Origin: Beijerinckiaceae bacterium
Lineage (GTDB): Bacteria; Pseudomonadota; Alphaproteobacteria; Rhizobiales; Beijerinckiaceae
Length of the DNA: 64,000 nucleotides
Direction of reading: 5' to 3'
Assembly (NCBI GenBank): GCA_947370975.1
Contig: CANBNG010000001.1
Coordinates: 186,001 to 250,000, forward strand
Shown here: positions 25,897 to 33,989 of the stretch, one piece after another
Position numbering within the stretch: position 1 is the stretch's first letter
Layout of the letters: each line of letters opens with the position of its first letter
The notes under the pieces: model-generated
Seen by the model: the letters and a program-made list of their open reading frames with translations, nothing else
Database searches by the model: none
What the model was told of the DNA's origin: nothing
Program-made: the position numbers and the translations under genes

Positions 25897-26277
25897 TCAG
25901 CCAGCGCTCTGCGACAGATCAACCAGCACGCCGTCCCGATCGGGCGCGGCAGCGCGAGAGTCGGCGCCATTTGCCAGGCCGTCGCTAAGCAGCTGGACGA
26001 GGCCTATCGCGGGCTTGAAGACGAGCGCCAACCGCGGCCCGATCATCACATCATGGCCCATGCGGACATTGCGCGCCTTGCGGGCCGCCCGCGGCACGAT
26101 GACAAATTTGCCAAATCCCGACAGCAACACCGGCTCGCCCCGCATGAGGGTCTCGCCAATCAAATCGAAGAATAGAGCAACAAGAGGGCTCGCATCCGAC
26201 CTGGGTAGACCACTCGCCCGGCAGACTGCGTCTGCCAGATGAAAGCGCGTAATGTTTCGTTCCTTGCGTGATCCCAT
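25897..26277 (-). CDS. Divergent IHF/HU-family DNA-binding protein
   Basis: 126 residues. The order of an IHF subunit is visible: ITRFHLADAVCRASGLPRSDASPLVALFFDLIGETLMRGEPVLLSGFGKFVIVPRAARKARNVRMG is the two-helix base plus the beta-arm start, followed by IGPRLALVFKPAIGL. It differs from canonical IhfA: the tip is RNVRMGHDVMIGPR rather than RNPKTGE..I, the central proline that inserts into DNA is absent, and about 30 extra residues trail the C-terminus. Probably a paralogue with its own binding preference. Conserved Arg residues in the arm remain. Confidence 0.75.
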   Translation of the reverse strand: MGSRKERNITRFHLADAVCRASGLPRSDASPLVALFFDLIGETLMRGEPVLLSGFGKFVIVPRAARKARNVRMGHDVMIGPRLALVFKPAIGLVQLLSDGLANGADSRAAAPDRDGVLVDLSQSAG

Positions 26278-26522
26278 AACGACATTAGCTCCGCACTCTA
26301 CGGAACCTTTCTAGAGGTCCTTGCGTAATCGAAATATCGCATAGGCGAACCACCACCGCAGAAACGCAAAAAAAAACCGAAGCATAAAACCGAAATTTTC
26401 TTTGCGTAACATGGAAAATACACTCAACTCAAAGACGTACTCAAGCTTAAGCTTGACAGTCTTGTGCGCGTATAAGCTTGCCCCTATGGCTATGGCATCA
26501 ATGAATTTTCGAGGTGAACCCT

Positions 26523-27767
26523 TTGCGCCTGACATCCATCGCGCTTTTATCTTGCCTTGTACTTGCAGGTTGTGCGGGCCGTCCGATTGGCCTTATGGAG
26601 CCCAGCGCGTTTGCGCAAGCGGGCGCATCGCGTGTGGATTTGCTCGCCGTCACGACGCGCAGCGACATTGGCGTGCCCAATGGCGAAATGTTTGGCGGCG
26701 CGCGCGGCGAGCGCATGGCCTATGCCGATATTTCGATTTCCGTTCCCCCCGATGGCGCGCGCCAGATCGGCGAGGTGCAATGGCCAGCCTCCCTGCCCGC
26801 CAATGGGCAGACGGAATTTGCGACGATCTCGGCTGAAAAGCTCGACTCCGCGAGCGCCCTTGCGCGGTTTCATACGCGTCTGGCAAAGGCCAAGCATCGC
26901 CGTGTCCTCATCTTCGTGCATGGGTTCAACACGCGGTTCGAGGAGGCGGTCTATCGCCTTGCGCAGATCGCGCATGATTCAAAGGCCCCCGCCCTGCCGG
27001 TCCTCTTCACATGGCCCTCGCGCGGGCAGCTGCTCGCCTATACCTATGATCGCGAGAGCGCCAATTATTCCCGCGATGCGCTTGAGCACTTGTTGCAGAC
27101 ACTCGCGCGCGATCCCGCATTGGGAGAGATCACCATCCTCGCCCATTCCATGGGCAATTGGGTGACGCTGGAAGCCCTGCGCCAGATGGCGATCCGCAAT
27201 GGCGCCATTCACCCCAAGATCAAGACCGTGATGCTCGCCTCGCCCGATGTCGACGTCGATGTGTTTCGCCGGCAGATCGTGGAGATCGGTCCCAAACACC
27301 CACCCTTCATTCTGTTCGTCTCGCGCGATGACCGGGCGCTTGCACTCTCGCAACGCATCTGGGGAAACAACCCGCGACTGGGCGCGATTGATCCGAATGA
27401 AACCGGCCACCATGCCATGCTCGAAAATGCCGCCATTCAAGTGGTCGACCTGACCGACATGAAATCGAACGACCGGCTCAACCATGGCAAATTCGCGCAA
27501 AACCCCGAAATCGTGCAGCTGATTGGCGGACGTCTGGCCGCCGGTCAGGCCTTGTCCGATTCCCGTTCGGGGCTGGGTGAGAAGATCGGGCTCGTGACGA
27601 CAGGCGCGGCGAGTGCTGTCGGGCGCGCGGCGGCCATTGCCGTGTCAGCCCCGCTTGCCATTATCGATCCCGAGACACGCCGCGCCCTGCCCTCCCAATT
27701 CGATGAACTGGGAAGCGACGTCGCCAATGCTGCCTCCAATGCCGGCCGCGTGATCCCCGGATACTGA
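26523..27767 (+). CDS. Alpha/beta hydrolase lipoprotein (DUF900-like)
   Basis: About 414 residues. Lipoprotein signal ending in the lipobox LAGC, so the protein is probably anchored in the envelope. Hydrolase core: RRVLIFVHGFNTRFEEAVYRLAQIAHD (oxyanion region), VLFTWPSRGQ, nucleophile in ITILAHSMGNWVTLEALRQ, an aspartate in MLASPDVDVDVF, and the histidine in GHHAML. This DUF900/COG4782 pattern is common and uncharacterised in Rhizobiales. A GTG nine bases upstream is in frame, but TTG has GAGGTG at ideal spacing and leaves a better signal peptide. Preceded by about 230 AT-rich bases unlike the flanking DNA. Confidence 0.85.
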   Translation: MRLTSIALLSCLVLAGCAGRPIGLMEPSAFAQAGASRVDLLAVTTRSDIGVPNGEMFGGARGERMAYADISISVPPDGARQIGEVQWPASLPANGQTEFATISAEKLDSASALARFHTRLAKAKHRRVLIFVHGFNTRFEEAVYRLAQIAHDSKAPALPVLFTWPSRGQLLAYTYDRESANYSRDALEHLLQTLARDPALGEITILAHSMGNWVTLEALRQMAIRNGAIHPKIKTVMLASPDVDVDVFRRQIVEIGPKHPPFILFVSRDDRALALSQRIWGNNPRLGAIDPNETGHHAMLENAAIQVVDLTDMKSNDRLNHGKFAQNPEIVQLIGGRLAAGQALSDSRSGLGEKIGLVTTGAASAVGRAAAIAVSAPLAIIDPETRRALPSQFDELGSDVANAASNAGRVIPGY

Positions 27768-27779
27768 CCTGAGGAATCG

Positions 27780-28775
27780 TCAGCAGAGGCCAATGCGGCG
27801 CGCGGCCGCGAGCGTGTGCGAAGGTTTTTCGCCAAACGTGCCCTGATAATGGCGCGCAAAATCGCTCAAATGCGAGAAGCCGCAGCTGATCGCAATCGTC
27901 GTGATCGTATCGCCATCGCTGGGGCGCAGCAGCCGCTCGCGCGCCAGATGAAGGCGGCGGCCGCGCATATATTCCGTGATCGTCTGCTGGAACTGGCGGC
28001 GAAACAGAACCTGGAGATTGCGCAGGCTGCAACCGGCCGCACGCGCAATGGCGAGAGGGCCGATCTCCTCGCAGACATGAGCATTGATGAACTCGAGCGC
28101 CCGACTCAAGACCGGCGAGGCATCCGGCAGATCGCTTTTGAAAGCGCCAAAGCTCGCAATCGACTGCGCCAGATGCAGCAGCAGCAGTTCTTCCTGCGCG
28201 CGGCGGAACCGTTGCTCGTGGATCATGCCCTCCGACCCGTCCTCGAAAGCCATCATGAGGCTGACAAGCTGGCGTCGAAATGTATCAAGGCGATAGGGCG
28301 AGACGCCAAAATGCGTATCAAGAAGAGATGAAAGCTCAAGCCGGTCATCGAAGCACCGCAAAGTATCTCTGACGACAACCTGCGGAAAGGCGCCAATCAA
28401 GGTGCGCGCCCCTTCTTTGAAATGGTTCTGGAAGTCATGTACAGGCCCCCAAAGGGCGACGCGTGGACCAAAACTATAGCTGGTTCGACCAATATTGATT
28501 TCGAAGGGCTGGGTAAGGGGATAATAGACCCGGACGAAGCCATCGGTAGCCACCGAAAGCGAACAGGCCGAGGTCTGCGAGGCCGCCACATGCCCGCGCC
28601 CGAGATCCAAGTGATTGATATTGATGGACCAGGGGTTCACCCCCCCACGCGCATGAAAATCATGCACACCCGGATGGCGGCTCTTGATGCTGAGAAAAGC
28701 CTCGTCCCGGTCACCCGAAATCAATTTTGGAAACCGGCTGAGTGGCAGCACAAAAGTCTCCCGAAACCGGCGCAT
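27780..28775 (-). CDS. AraC-family transcriptional regulator
   Basis: 331 residues: an N-terminal AraC_binding_2-like ligand region (to about 200) and a C-terminal double helix-turn-helix (about 225-325) with IGPLAIARAAGCSLRNLQVLFRRQF and ITTIAISCGFSHLSDFARHYQGTFGEKPS. The end GFSHLSDFARHY is the family signature. It faces the lipoprotein gene tail to tail and has the YkuD gene upstream on the same strand, so its target is unclear. The DNA before the start is AT-rich. Confidence 0.9.
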   Translation of the reverse strand: MRRFRETFVLPLSRFPKLISGDRDEAFLSIKSRHPGVHDFHARGGVNPWSININHLDLGRGHVAASQTSACSLSVATDGFVRVYYPLTQPFEINIGRTSYSFGPRVALWGPVHDFQNHFKEGARTLIGAFPQVVVRDTLRCFDDRLELSSLLDTHFGVSPYRLDTFRRQLVSLMMAFEDGSEGMIHEQRFRRAQEELLLLHLAQSIASFGAFKSDLPDASPVLSRALEFINAHVCEEIGPLAIARAAGCSLRNLQVLFRRQFQQTITEYMRGRRLHLARERLLRPSDGDTITTIAISCGFSHLSDFARHYQGTFGEKPSHTLAAARRIGLC

Positions 28776-28874
28776 TTATTGCGCACTTTGAAACGCTTCA
28801 ATAACAACAATATAAAATCAGCACAAGAAGGAACGAAGTCTTATTCAAAAAATCAGACTAATGGCGCAGCCCCT

Positions 28875-29555
28875 TCAGGCAGAAGCGACACTGCCTGCCT
28901 GCAACACGACAACATGACAGCCCAGGGCCACGCGGCTGTGCAAGTCGATGACGTCATGGTTGAACATGCGGATGCACCCGCTCGAAACGGCCTGACCGAT
29001 GGTGCTGGGCTCGCTGGTGCCATGGATGCGATAATTGGTCTCCTGCCCATCGCGGTGCAGATAGAGCGCGCGCGCGCCGAGCGGATTTTCCGGGCCGCCA
29101 GACATGCCACCGCGCACGGGGCCGTAGCGCTCGGGCTGCGCGGCAATCATGTTGGGCGTGGGCGACCAGCGCGGCCAGATCGCGGTACGCCCGACAGAGG
29201 CGGCGCCCTTCAACTCATAGCCTGCCTTGCCAACGCCGCAGCCATAGCGCGTCGCCTTGCGGTCCGCGCGCACATGATAGACATGGCGATTGGGCGTATC
29301 GATGATGATCGTGCCAGCCGGCTGGTTGCCTTTATATTCCACGCTCTGGCGCAAGAAGCGCGGATCGATCTCGCTGACATCGAGTGCGGGAACCTCGATG
29401 CCATTGTCGACAAGATCGCCATAACGCGCGTCATAGGCTGCAACGATGCCGGGGCCTGCGAGCTTCATGTCGTTCGCGGCGCAGCCAGCAAGGGCAAAGG
29501 GAGCAGCAGCCAAAAAGAACCGACGCGTCACGACAAGCTTGGAGTTCACCGTCAT
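28875..29555 (-). CDS. L,D-transpeptidase (YkuD family), predicted lipoprotein
   Basis: 226 residues. N-terminus has a twin-arginine-like RRFFLAAAPFALAGC with a lipobox, so the protein is exported and probably lipid-anchored. The YkuD domain covers about 80-215: IIIDTPNRHVYHVRAD, HGTSEPSTIG, and the catalytic SSGCIRM with Cys194. These enzymes make 3-3 peptidoglycan cross-links or attach proteins to murein. Family often annotated ErfK/YbiS/YcfS/YnhG. The start ten codons into the open frame is preferred for the signal peptide. Confidence 0.92.
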   Translation of the reverse strand: MTVNSKLVVTRRFFLAAAPFALAGCAANDMKLAGPGIVAAYDARYGDLVDNGIEVPALDVSEIDPRFLRQSVEYKGNQPAGTIIIDTPNRHVYHVRADRKATRYGCGVGKAGYELKGAASVGRTAIWPRWSPTPNMIAAQPERYGPVRGGMSGGPENPLGARALYLHRDGQETNYRIHGTSEPSTIGQAVSSGCIRMFNHDVIDLHSRVALGCHVVVLQAGSVASA

Positions 29556-29746
29556 TCGTCGAGCACCTTTTGATGGGGGAGGCATTAAGCTGCCGCAGCC
29601 GTATCAACCGGGGGCGCATGTGGCGAGCCCTTTGTCCCACTACCCCTCTCTTACGTTGCGACATGCGACATGCCTGCAACAGACAGGCTTCGAGCAAGAC
29701 AAAGGAAAAGTCCTGCAAAGCATGAGCTTGTTGTCTCTTGAGACAG

Positions 29747-30424
29747 TCAGTCCGGCTGGCTCGACAGCGCCGCTTCAGCTGCGCGCTCGACATGATGCAC
29801 GGCGGCGGCTTTCGCGCGCTCGGGATCGCGCGCATTCATGGCATCTGCAATGGCGCGGATTTCCCGCAGGCTGTCTGCGCCCCGCGCGGGATGGGAGCGC
29901 GACAGACTGCGCAACCGGTTGATGCGGGAATTCAGCCGCGTCAGCAGATCGAGCACGACCGCGTTTTTCGCGCCCAGACACAGGATTTCGTAGAAGCGAT
30001 CCTTCTCGGACAGGATGGCGGCGAAATCATTCTCTTCATAGGCGTGAGCGAGCGAAGCGACGACCTTGTCGAGCGCCATCCGGTCGGTGTCCTGCGCGAC
30101 CTCGGCAAATTGCGCGGCCACGAGCCCCTCAAGGGCTGCGCGAACAGCATAAATATTGCGCGCCTCGGCTTGCGTGATCCGGGCGACGACCAGACCGCGC
30201 ACGCCGCTCTCGACGAGCCCCTCGGCCTCGAGCTCGCGCAAGGCCTCGCGCAGCGAGGTGCGGCTGACGTTCAAATTCTCGCAGAGATCCTTCTCGACCA
30301 GCCGCATGCCCGGCGCGAGCGCACCGGTCTGCACAGCCGCACGAATGCTCGCCGCGATCTTGCGGCGCAAGGGCGCTGCTTCCTGAACCAGCGGGCTGAG
30401 CCCGGCCTTTGTGAGTTCTGACAT
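29747..30424 (-). CDS. GntR-family regulator, FCD (FadR) subfamily
   Basis: 225 residues. N-terminal winged helix (LRRKIAASIRAAVQTGALAPGMRLVEKDLCENLNVSRTSLREALRELEAEGLVE) and an all-helical FCD ligand domain with metal-binding positions (DKVVASLAHAYEENDF ... FYEILCLGAKN ... HVERAAEAA). FCD regulators usually sense an organic acid of the pathway they control. Divergent from the molybdenum hydroxylase operon, with a 17-bp palindrome in between that is its likely operator. Start fixed by GGAAGG upstream. Confidence 0.93.
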   Translation of the reverse strand: MSELTKAGLSPLVQEAAPLRRKIAASIRAAVQTGALAPGMRLVEKDLCENLNVSRTSLREALRELEAEGLVESGVRGLVVARITQAEARNIYAVRAALEGLVAAQFAEVAQDTDRMALDKVVASLAHAYEENDFAAILSEKDRFYEILCLGAKNAVVLDLLTRLNSRINRLRSLSRSHPARGADSLREIRAIADAMNARDPERAKAAAVHHVERAAEAALSSQPD

Positions 30425-30452
30425 TTGGCCTTCCCGAGACCGATGCTCTGGC

Positions 30453-30482
30453 TTGACGCCGACGCCATGACTGTATGACAAT
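30453..30482 (+). promoter_or_regulatory. Candidate promoter of the catabolic operon
   Basis: TTGACG and GACAAT with an 18-base spacer, matching consensus at five and four of six positions. The -10 hexamer lies inside the GntR palindrome, so binding would block initiation. Predicted by eye only. Confidence 0.4.
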
Positions 30483-30488
30483 CATACA
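30472..30488. promoter_or_regulatory. Operator palindrome for the GntR regulator
   Basis: TGTATGACAATCATACA: two perfect 7-base half sites with a 3-base spacer, 48 bases upstream of the GntR start codon and 61 bases before the operon's first ATG. Half site and spacing are of the type bound by FCD-class GntR proteins. A single extra half site CTGTATG lies at 30514-30520. Confidence 0.7.
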
Positions 30489-30548
30489 AAATAATAAACG
30501 GGCGGCAAAGTCGTCTGTATGGGCCAACGGCCCGAAGGGATGGAGACC

Positions 30549-32897
30549 ATGGGGAACGCACCGGAGAAGGATCGAATCGGGGGGCGCATGCGCCGCCTCG
30601 AGGATGATGCCTTGCTCCGGGGCGCTGGCCGCTTTCTCGACGATCTCCACCTGCCGGGCCTGCTGGCGGCCGCCTTCCTGCGCAGCCCCATTGCCCATGG
30701 CCTGATCCGTCGGCTCGATCCTGCGCCCGCGCGCGCGCTGCCGGGCGTCCATGCTGTCTTCACTTATGCCGACCTGCGCCCGCTTCTCACCACCGACCAC
30801 ATGCCGCTTGCGCTGCCCGCAGGCGGCCTGCGCCATGCCGCCGAGCCCGATGTGCTGGCGGTGGAGGAGGTCTGTTATGTCGGCGAACCGATTGCGCTCG
30901 TCATTGCCGACTCGCGCCAGATTGCCGAAGACGCGCTCGCGCTGATCGGGCTCGATCTTGATCCCCTCCCCGCCGTCGTCGATCCGGTCGATGGACTTGC
31001 GCCCGGCTCGCCCCAGGCGCGGCGCGATTGCCCGGACAATCTGGTTGCGCGCACAGGCATTGATTATGGCGATGCCGACGCGGTCTTTGCCCGTGCGCCA
31101 CACGTGATTGCGGAGGAATTCCGCCTGAGCAAGGGCGGCGGCCATTCAATGGAGCCGCGCGGCGTGGTCGCGCGTTTCGATCCCGTCGAGGACAGGCTCG
31201 AGGTTTGGGATTCCACCCAGATGCCCCACCGCGCCAAGGCCATTCTTGTCGATGCTCTGGGGCTCGCAGAATCGCAGGTGCGGGTGAGCACGCCCGATGT
31301 CGGTGGCGGCTTTGGCCCCAAGGCCGTCTTTCACCCCGAAGAGCTCGCCATTCCCGCCGCCGCCATGCTGTTGCGCAAACCGGTGAAATGGGTCGAGGAC
31401 AGGTTTGAAGCTTTTGTGGCGACCTGCGGCGAGCGCGATCAGGTCTGGACCATGGAAGTCGCCTTCGATGACGCTGGCCATCTGCAGGGCATTCGCGGAC
31501 GCCTGCGCTACGACCATGGCGCTTCGACCCCCTATGGCATTGCCCTGCCCTTCAATGCCGCGACCAATCTCATCGGCCCCTATGTGCTGCCCGCCTATCG
31601 CATAGAGATCGATCTGTGCCTGACCAACAAGACGCCTAGCGCGCCGACCCGCGGCGCGGGCCGACCGCAAGGCACCTTCGTGATGGAACGGCTGCTCGAC
31701 AGAATGGCGCTCCATCGCGGACTGCCGCGCGATGAAATCCGTCGGCGCAATCTCATCGCGCCCACGCAAATGCCCTACCCCATTCCCGTGCGCCAGCGCG
31801 ATGGCAGCACGATGGAATATGACACCGGCGATTATCCCGAATGTCAGCGCCGCGCACTGGCTGCGGCTGGCTGGGATGATTTTCCGGCCCGCCAGCAGGC
31901 GGCTTTGCGCGAAGGCCGCTATCTCGGCCTGGGGCTAGCCAATTATGTCGAGGCAACGGGACGCGGACCTTTTGAAAGTGTCGCGATCCGCATCGGTCCT
32001 TCGGGTCAGATCATCGCCGCGACCGGCGCGACCGCGCAGGGACAGGGCGTCAAGACCATGGTCGCGCAAATCATCGCCGATGTGCTGGGCCTGCGCGCCA
32101 GTGCGATTCATGTCATCACCGGCGATACAGCCGCTACCCCTGCGGGCCTTGGCGCTTATGCCAGCCGACAGGCGGTGACGGCGGGCAATGCTGCGCTTCA
32201 GGCGGCCCGGCTCGTTGCCGACAAGATCAGACTTGCCGCTGCAGCACTGCTGGAAACAGCACCCGAAGATCTCGAACTCGTCGATGGCCATGTGCGCGTG
32301 AAGGGTGTGCCGGGCCATGGCAAGAGCTTTGCCGACATTGCCCGCGCGCTCGCAGGCACGCCGGGCTTTGCCTTGCCCGCCAATCTGCCGCCGGGGCTGG
32401 CTGCCGCAAGCGATTACATGACGAGCGGGCTGACCTACACCAACGGCACGCATGTCGCCGAAGTCGAGGTTGATCCCGGCACGGGCGGCGTGCGCATCCT
32501 GCGCTACATCGTGGTCCATGATTGCGGCCACATGATCAATCCGATGATGGTCGAGGGGCAGGTTGTTGGCGGCGTCGTGCATGGCATTGGCGCAACACTG
32601 TTTGAATGGATGCGCTACGACGACGAGGGCCAGCCGCTCAGCGTGAACTTTGCCGACTATTTGCTGCCGACCGCCGATGTCGTGCCCCACATCGAAATTC
32701 ATCACATGGAATCGCCGACGCCGCTCAATCCGCTTGGCGTCAAGGGCGCAGCCGAAAGCGGCACGATCGGCGCGCCCTCCGTAATCGTCTCGGCCATCGA
32801 GGACGCGCTGCGCCCTTTCAACGTGACGATCAGCACTCTGCCCATCACGCCCTCGGGGCTGCACGACCTCATCTGCGATGCACACGTCCATTCTTAA
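30549..32897 (+). CDS. Molybdenum hydroxylase large subunit (xanthine dehydrogenase/aldehyde oxidase family)
   Basis: About 782 residues; would bind molybdopterin-cytosine dinucleotide and hydroxylate a carbon next to a ring nitrogen or an aldehyde. Seen: RMRRLEDDALLRGAGRFLDDL at the start, VGEPIALVIADS, TPDVGGGFGPK, a RGAGRPQG loop near residue 367 and the catalytic glutamate in VKGAAESGTIG near 734. The CO dehydrogenase loop with CSFR is absent, so it is not CoxL in function. No CoxS (2Fe-2S) or CoxM (FAD) gene is adjacent, which is unusual. First gene of a seven-gene operon. Start chosen for the GGAG four bases before; two ATGs lie 9 and 30 bases upstream. Confidence 0.88.
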   Translation: MGNAPEKDRIGGRMRRLEDDALLRGAGRFLDDLHLPGLLAAAFLRSPIAHGLIRRLDPAPARALPGVHAVFTYADLRPLLTTDHMPLALPAGGLRHAAEPDVLAVEEVCYVGEPIALVIADSRQIAEDALALIGLDLDPLPAVVDPVDGLAPGSPQARRDCPDNLVARTGIDYGDADAVFARAPHVIAEEFRLSKGGGHSMEPRGVVARFDPVEDRLEVWDSTQMPHRAKAILVDALGLAESQVRVSTPDVGGGFGPKAVFHPEELAIPAAAMLLRKPVKWVEDRFEAFVATCGERDQVWTMEVAFDDAGHLQGIRGRLRYDHGASTPYGIALPFNAATNLIGPYVLPAYRIEIDLCLTNKTPSAPTRGAGRPQGTFVMERLLDRMALHRGLPRDEIRRRNLIAPTQMPYPIPVRQRDGSTMEYDTGDYPECQRRALAAAGWDDFPARQQAALREGRYLGLGLANYVEATGRGPFESVAIRIGPSGQIIAATGATAQGQGVKTMVAQIIADVLGLRASAIHVITGDTAATPAGLGAYASRQAVTAGNAALQAARLVADKIRLAAAALLETAPEDLELVDGHVRVKGVPGHGKSFADIARALAGTPGFALPANLPPGLAAASDYMTSGLTYTNGTHVAEVEVDPGTGGVRILRYIVVHDCGHMINPMMVEGQVVGGVVHGIGATLFEWMRYDDEGQPLSVNFADYLLPTADVVPHIEIHHMESPTPLNPLGVKGAAESGTIGAPSVIVSAIEDALRPFNVTISTLPITPSGLHDLICDAHVHS

Positions 32898-32907
32898 GGA
32901 GAGAAAA

Positions 32908-33969
32908 TTGGCCGACGCTCACGTGACCCATGCCCGTCATTTCCTCGCGCGCTTCACCGTCAATGGCGTTGCCGCCAGCGACTTTGACGATGTGCTCAAT
33001 TCGCTCGACACATGGGATGACTGGTGTCGCGTCTGGTCGGAGCGTGCCGCCGTTCACGAAGCCATGGGCCGCGAGGCGCTGGCGACACGCCACTTCATCA
33101 GCGCCGCAGAACATCTCTGCCGCGCAGCAGCCACCTATCATTTCGCAAAATATCTCTTCGTGCAGGACATGGAGCAGATGCGCACCGCGCATATGAAGGC
33201 GGTCGAATGTCTCGACCTCGCCCTGCCCCATCTCGATCCGCCCGGCGAGCGCGTGCTTATTCCCTATGAAGGCAAGCATCTCGTCGGCACCTTGCGCAAG
33301 CCCAAGGGCGTCGCCAAGCCGCCCATCGTGCTGATGACCATGGGGCTCGATTCCACCAAGGAAGAATTGCTCACCTTCGAGACAAACTTCCTCGATCGCG
33401 GCATGGCAATCCTGGCCTTCGATGGCCCGGGCCAGGGCGAAGCCGAATATGATTTCCCGATCCGCTTCGATTACGAAAATGTCGTTGGCCCCGTGATCGA
33501 CTGGCTCACAGAAACGCGCCCCGATATCGATGTCGAACGTCTCGGCGTCTGGGGCATCAGCCTTGGCGGCTATTACGCGCCGCGCTCCGCCGCCTTTGAA
33601 AAGCGCATCAAGGCCTGCATCTCCAATTGCGGACCCTACAATTGGGGTTCGCTCTGGGACAAGCTGCCGGGCCTCACCCGCGACGCCTATATTCGCCGCA
33701 GCCACAGCGCCACGGCTGAGGAAGCCAAGCAGAAGGCCTTCACTTTAGCGCTCGAGGGCGTCGCCGAGAAGATCACCTGCCCGATGTTTGTCGTTGCAGG
33801 CGGCCTCGACAAATTGTGCCCGCCCGAAGATGCCCAGCGCCTTGCCAACGAGGCCAAGGGCCCGACGACACTGCTCATCGTGCCCGACGGCAACCACGTC
33901 GCGCATAACCGCTTCTACAAATATCGCAACCAGTCGGCCGACTGGATGGCGGAACAATTGGGCGCCTGA
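32908..33969 (+). CDS. Alpha/beta hydrolase with N-terminal helical domain (pseudooxynicotine-hydrolase-like)
   Basis: 353 residues. A helical N-terminal segment of about 110 residues with HFISAAEHLCRAAATYHFAKYLF precedes the hydrolase core: PPIVLMTMGLDSTKEEL (oxyanion), ILAFDGPGQGEA, nucleophile elbow VWGISLGGYYA, acid in VAGGLDKLCPP, histidine in PDGNHVAHN. This architecture matches 2,6-dihydroxypseudooxynicotine hydrolase and related C-C hydrolases, and also FrsA-type esterases. Start is TTG with AAGGAGAG at good spacing, ten bases after the previous stop. In this operon it may cut an acyl-ring or ring-derived C-C or ester bond. Confidence 0.85.
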   Translation: MADAHVTHARHFLARFTVNGVAASDFDDVLNSLDTWDDWCRVWSERAAVHEAMGREALATRHFISAAEHLCRAAATYHFAKYLFVQDMEQMRTAHMKAVECLDLALPHLDPPGERVLIPYEGKHLVGTLRKPKGVAKPPIVLMTMGLDSTKEELLTFETNFLDRGMAILAFDGPGQGEAEYDFPIRFDYENVVGPVIDWLTETRPDIDVERLGVWGISLGGYYAPRSAAFEKRIKACISNCGPYNWGSLWDKLPGLTRDAYIRRSHSATAEEAKQKAFTLALEGVAEKITCPMFVVAGGLDKLCPPEDAQRLANEAKGPTTLLIVPDGNHVAHNRFYKYRNQSADWMAEQLGA

Positions 33970-33989
33970 CACGGGCAGAGGATGAGACG

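Noticed and set aside
30549..32897. CO dehydrogenase large subunit CoxL
   Set aside because: The CSFR-containing active-site loop is missing and RGAGRPQG is there instead; coxM and coxS are also absent.
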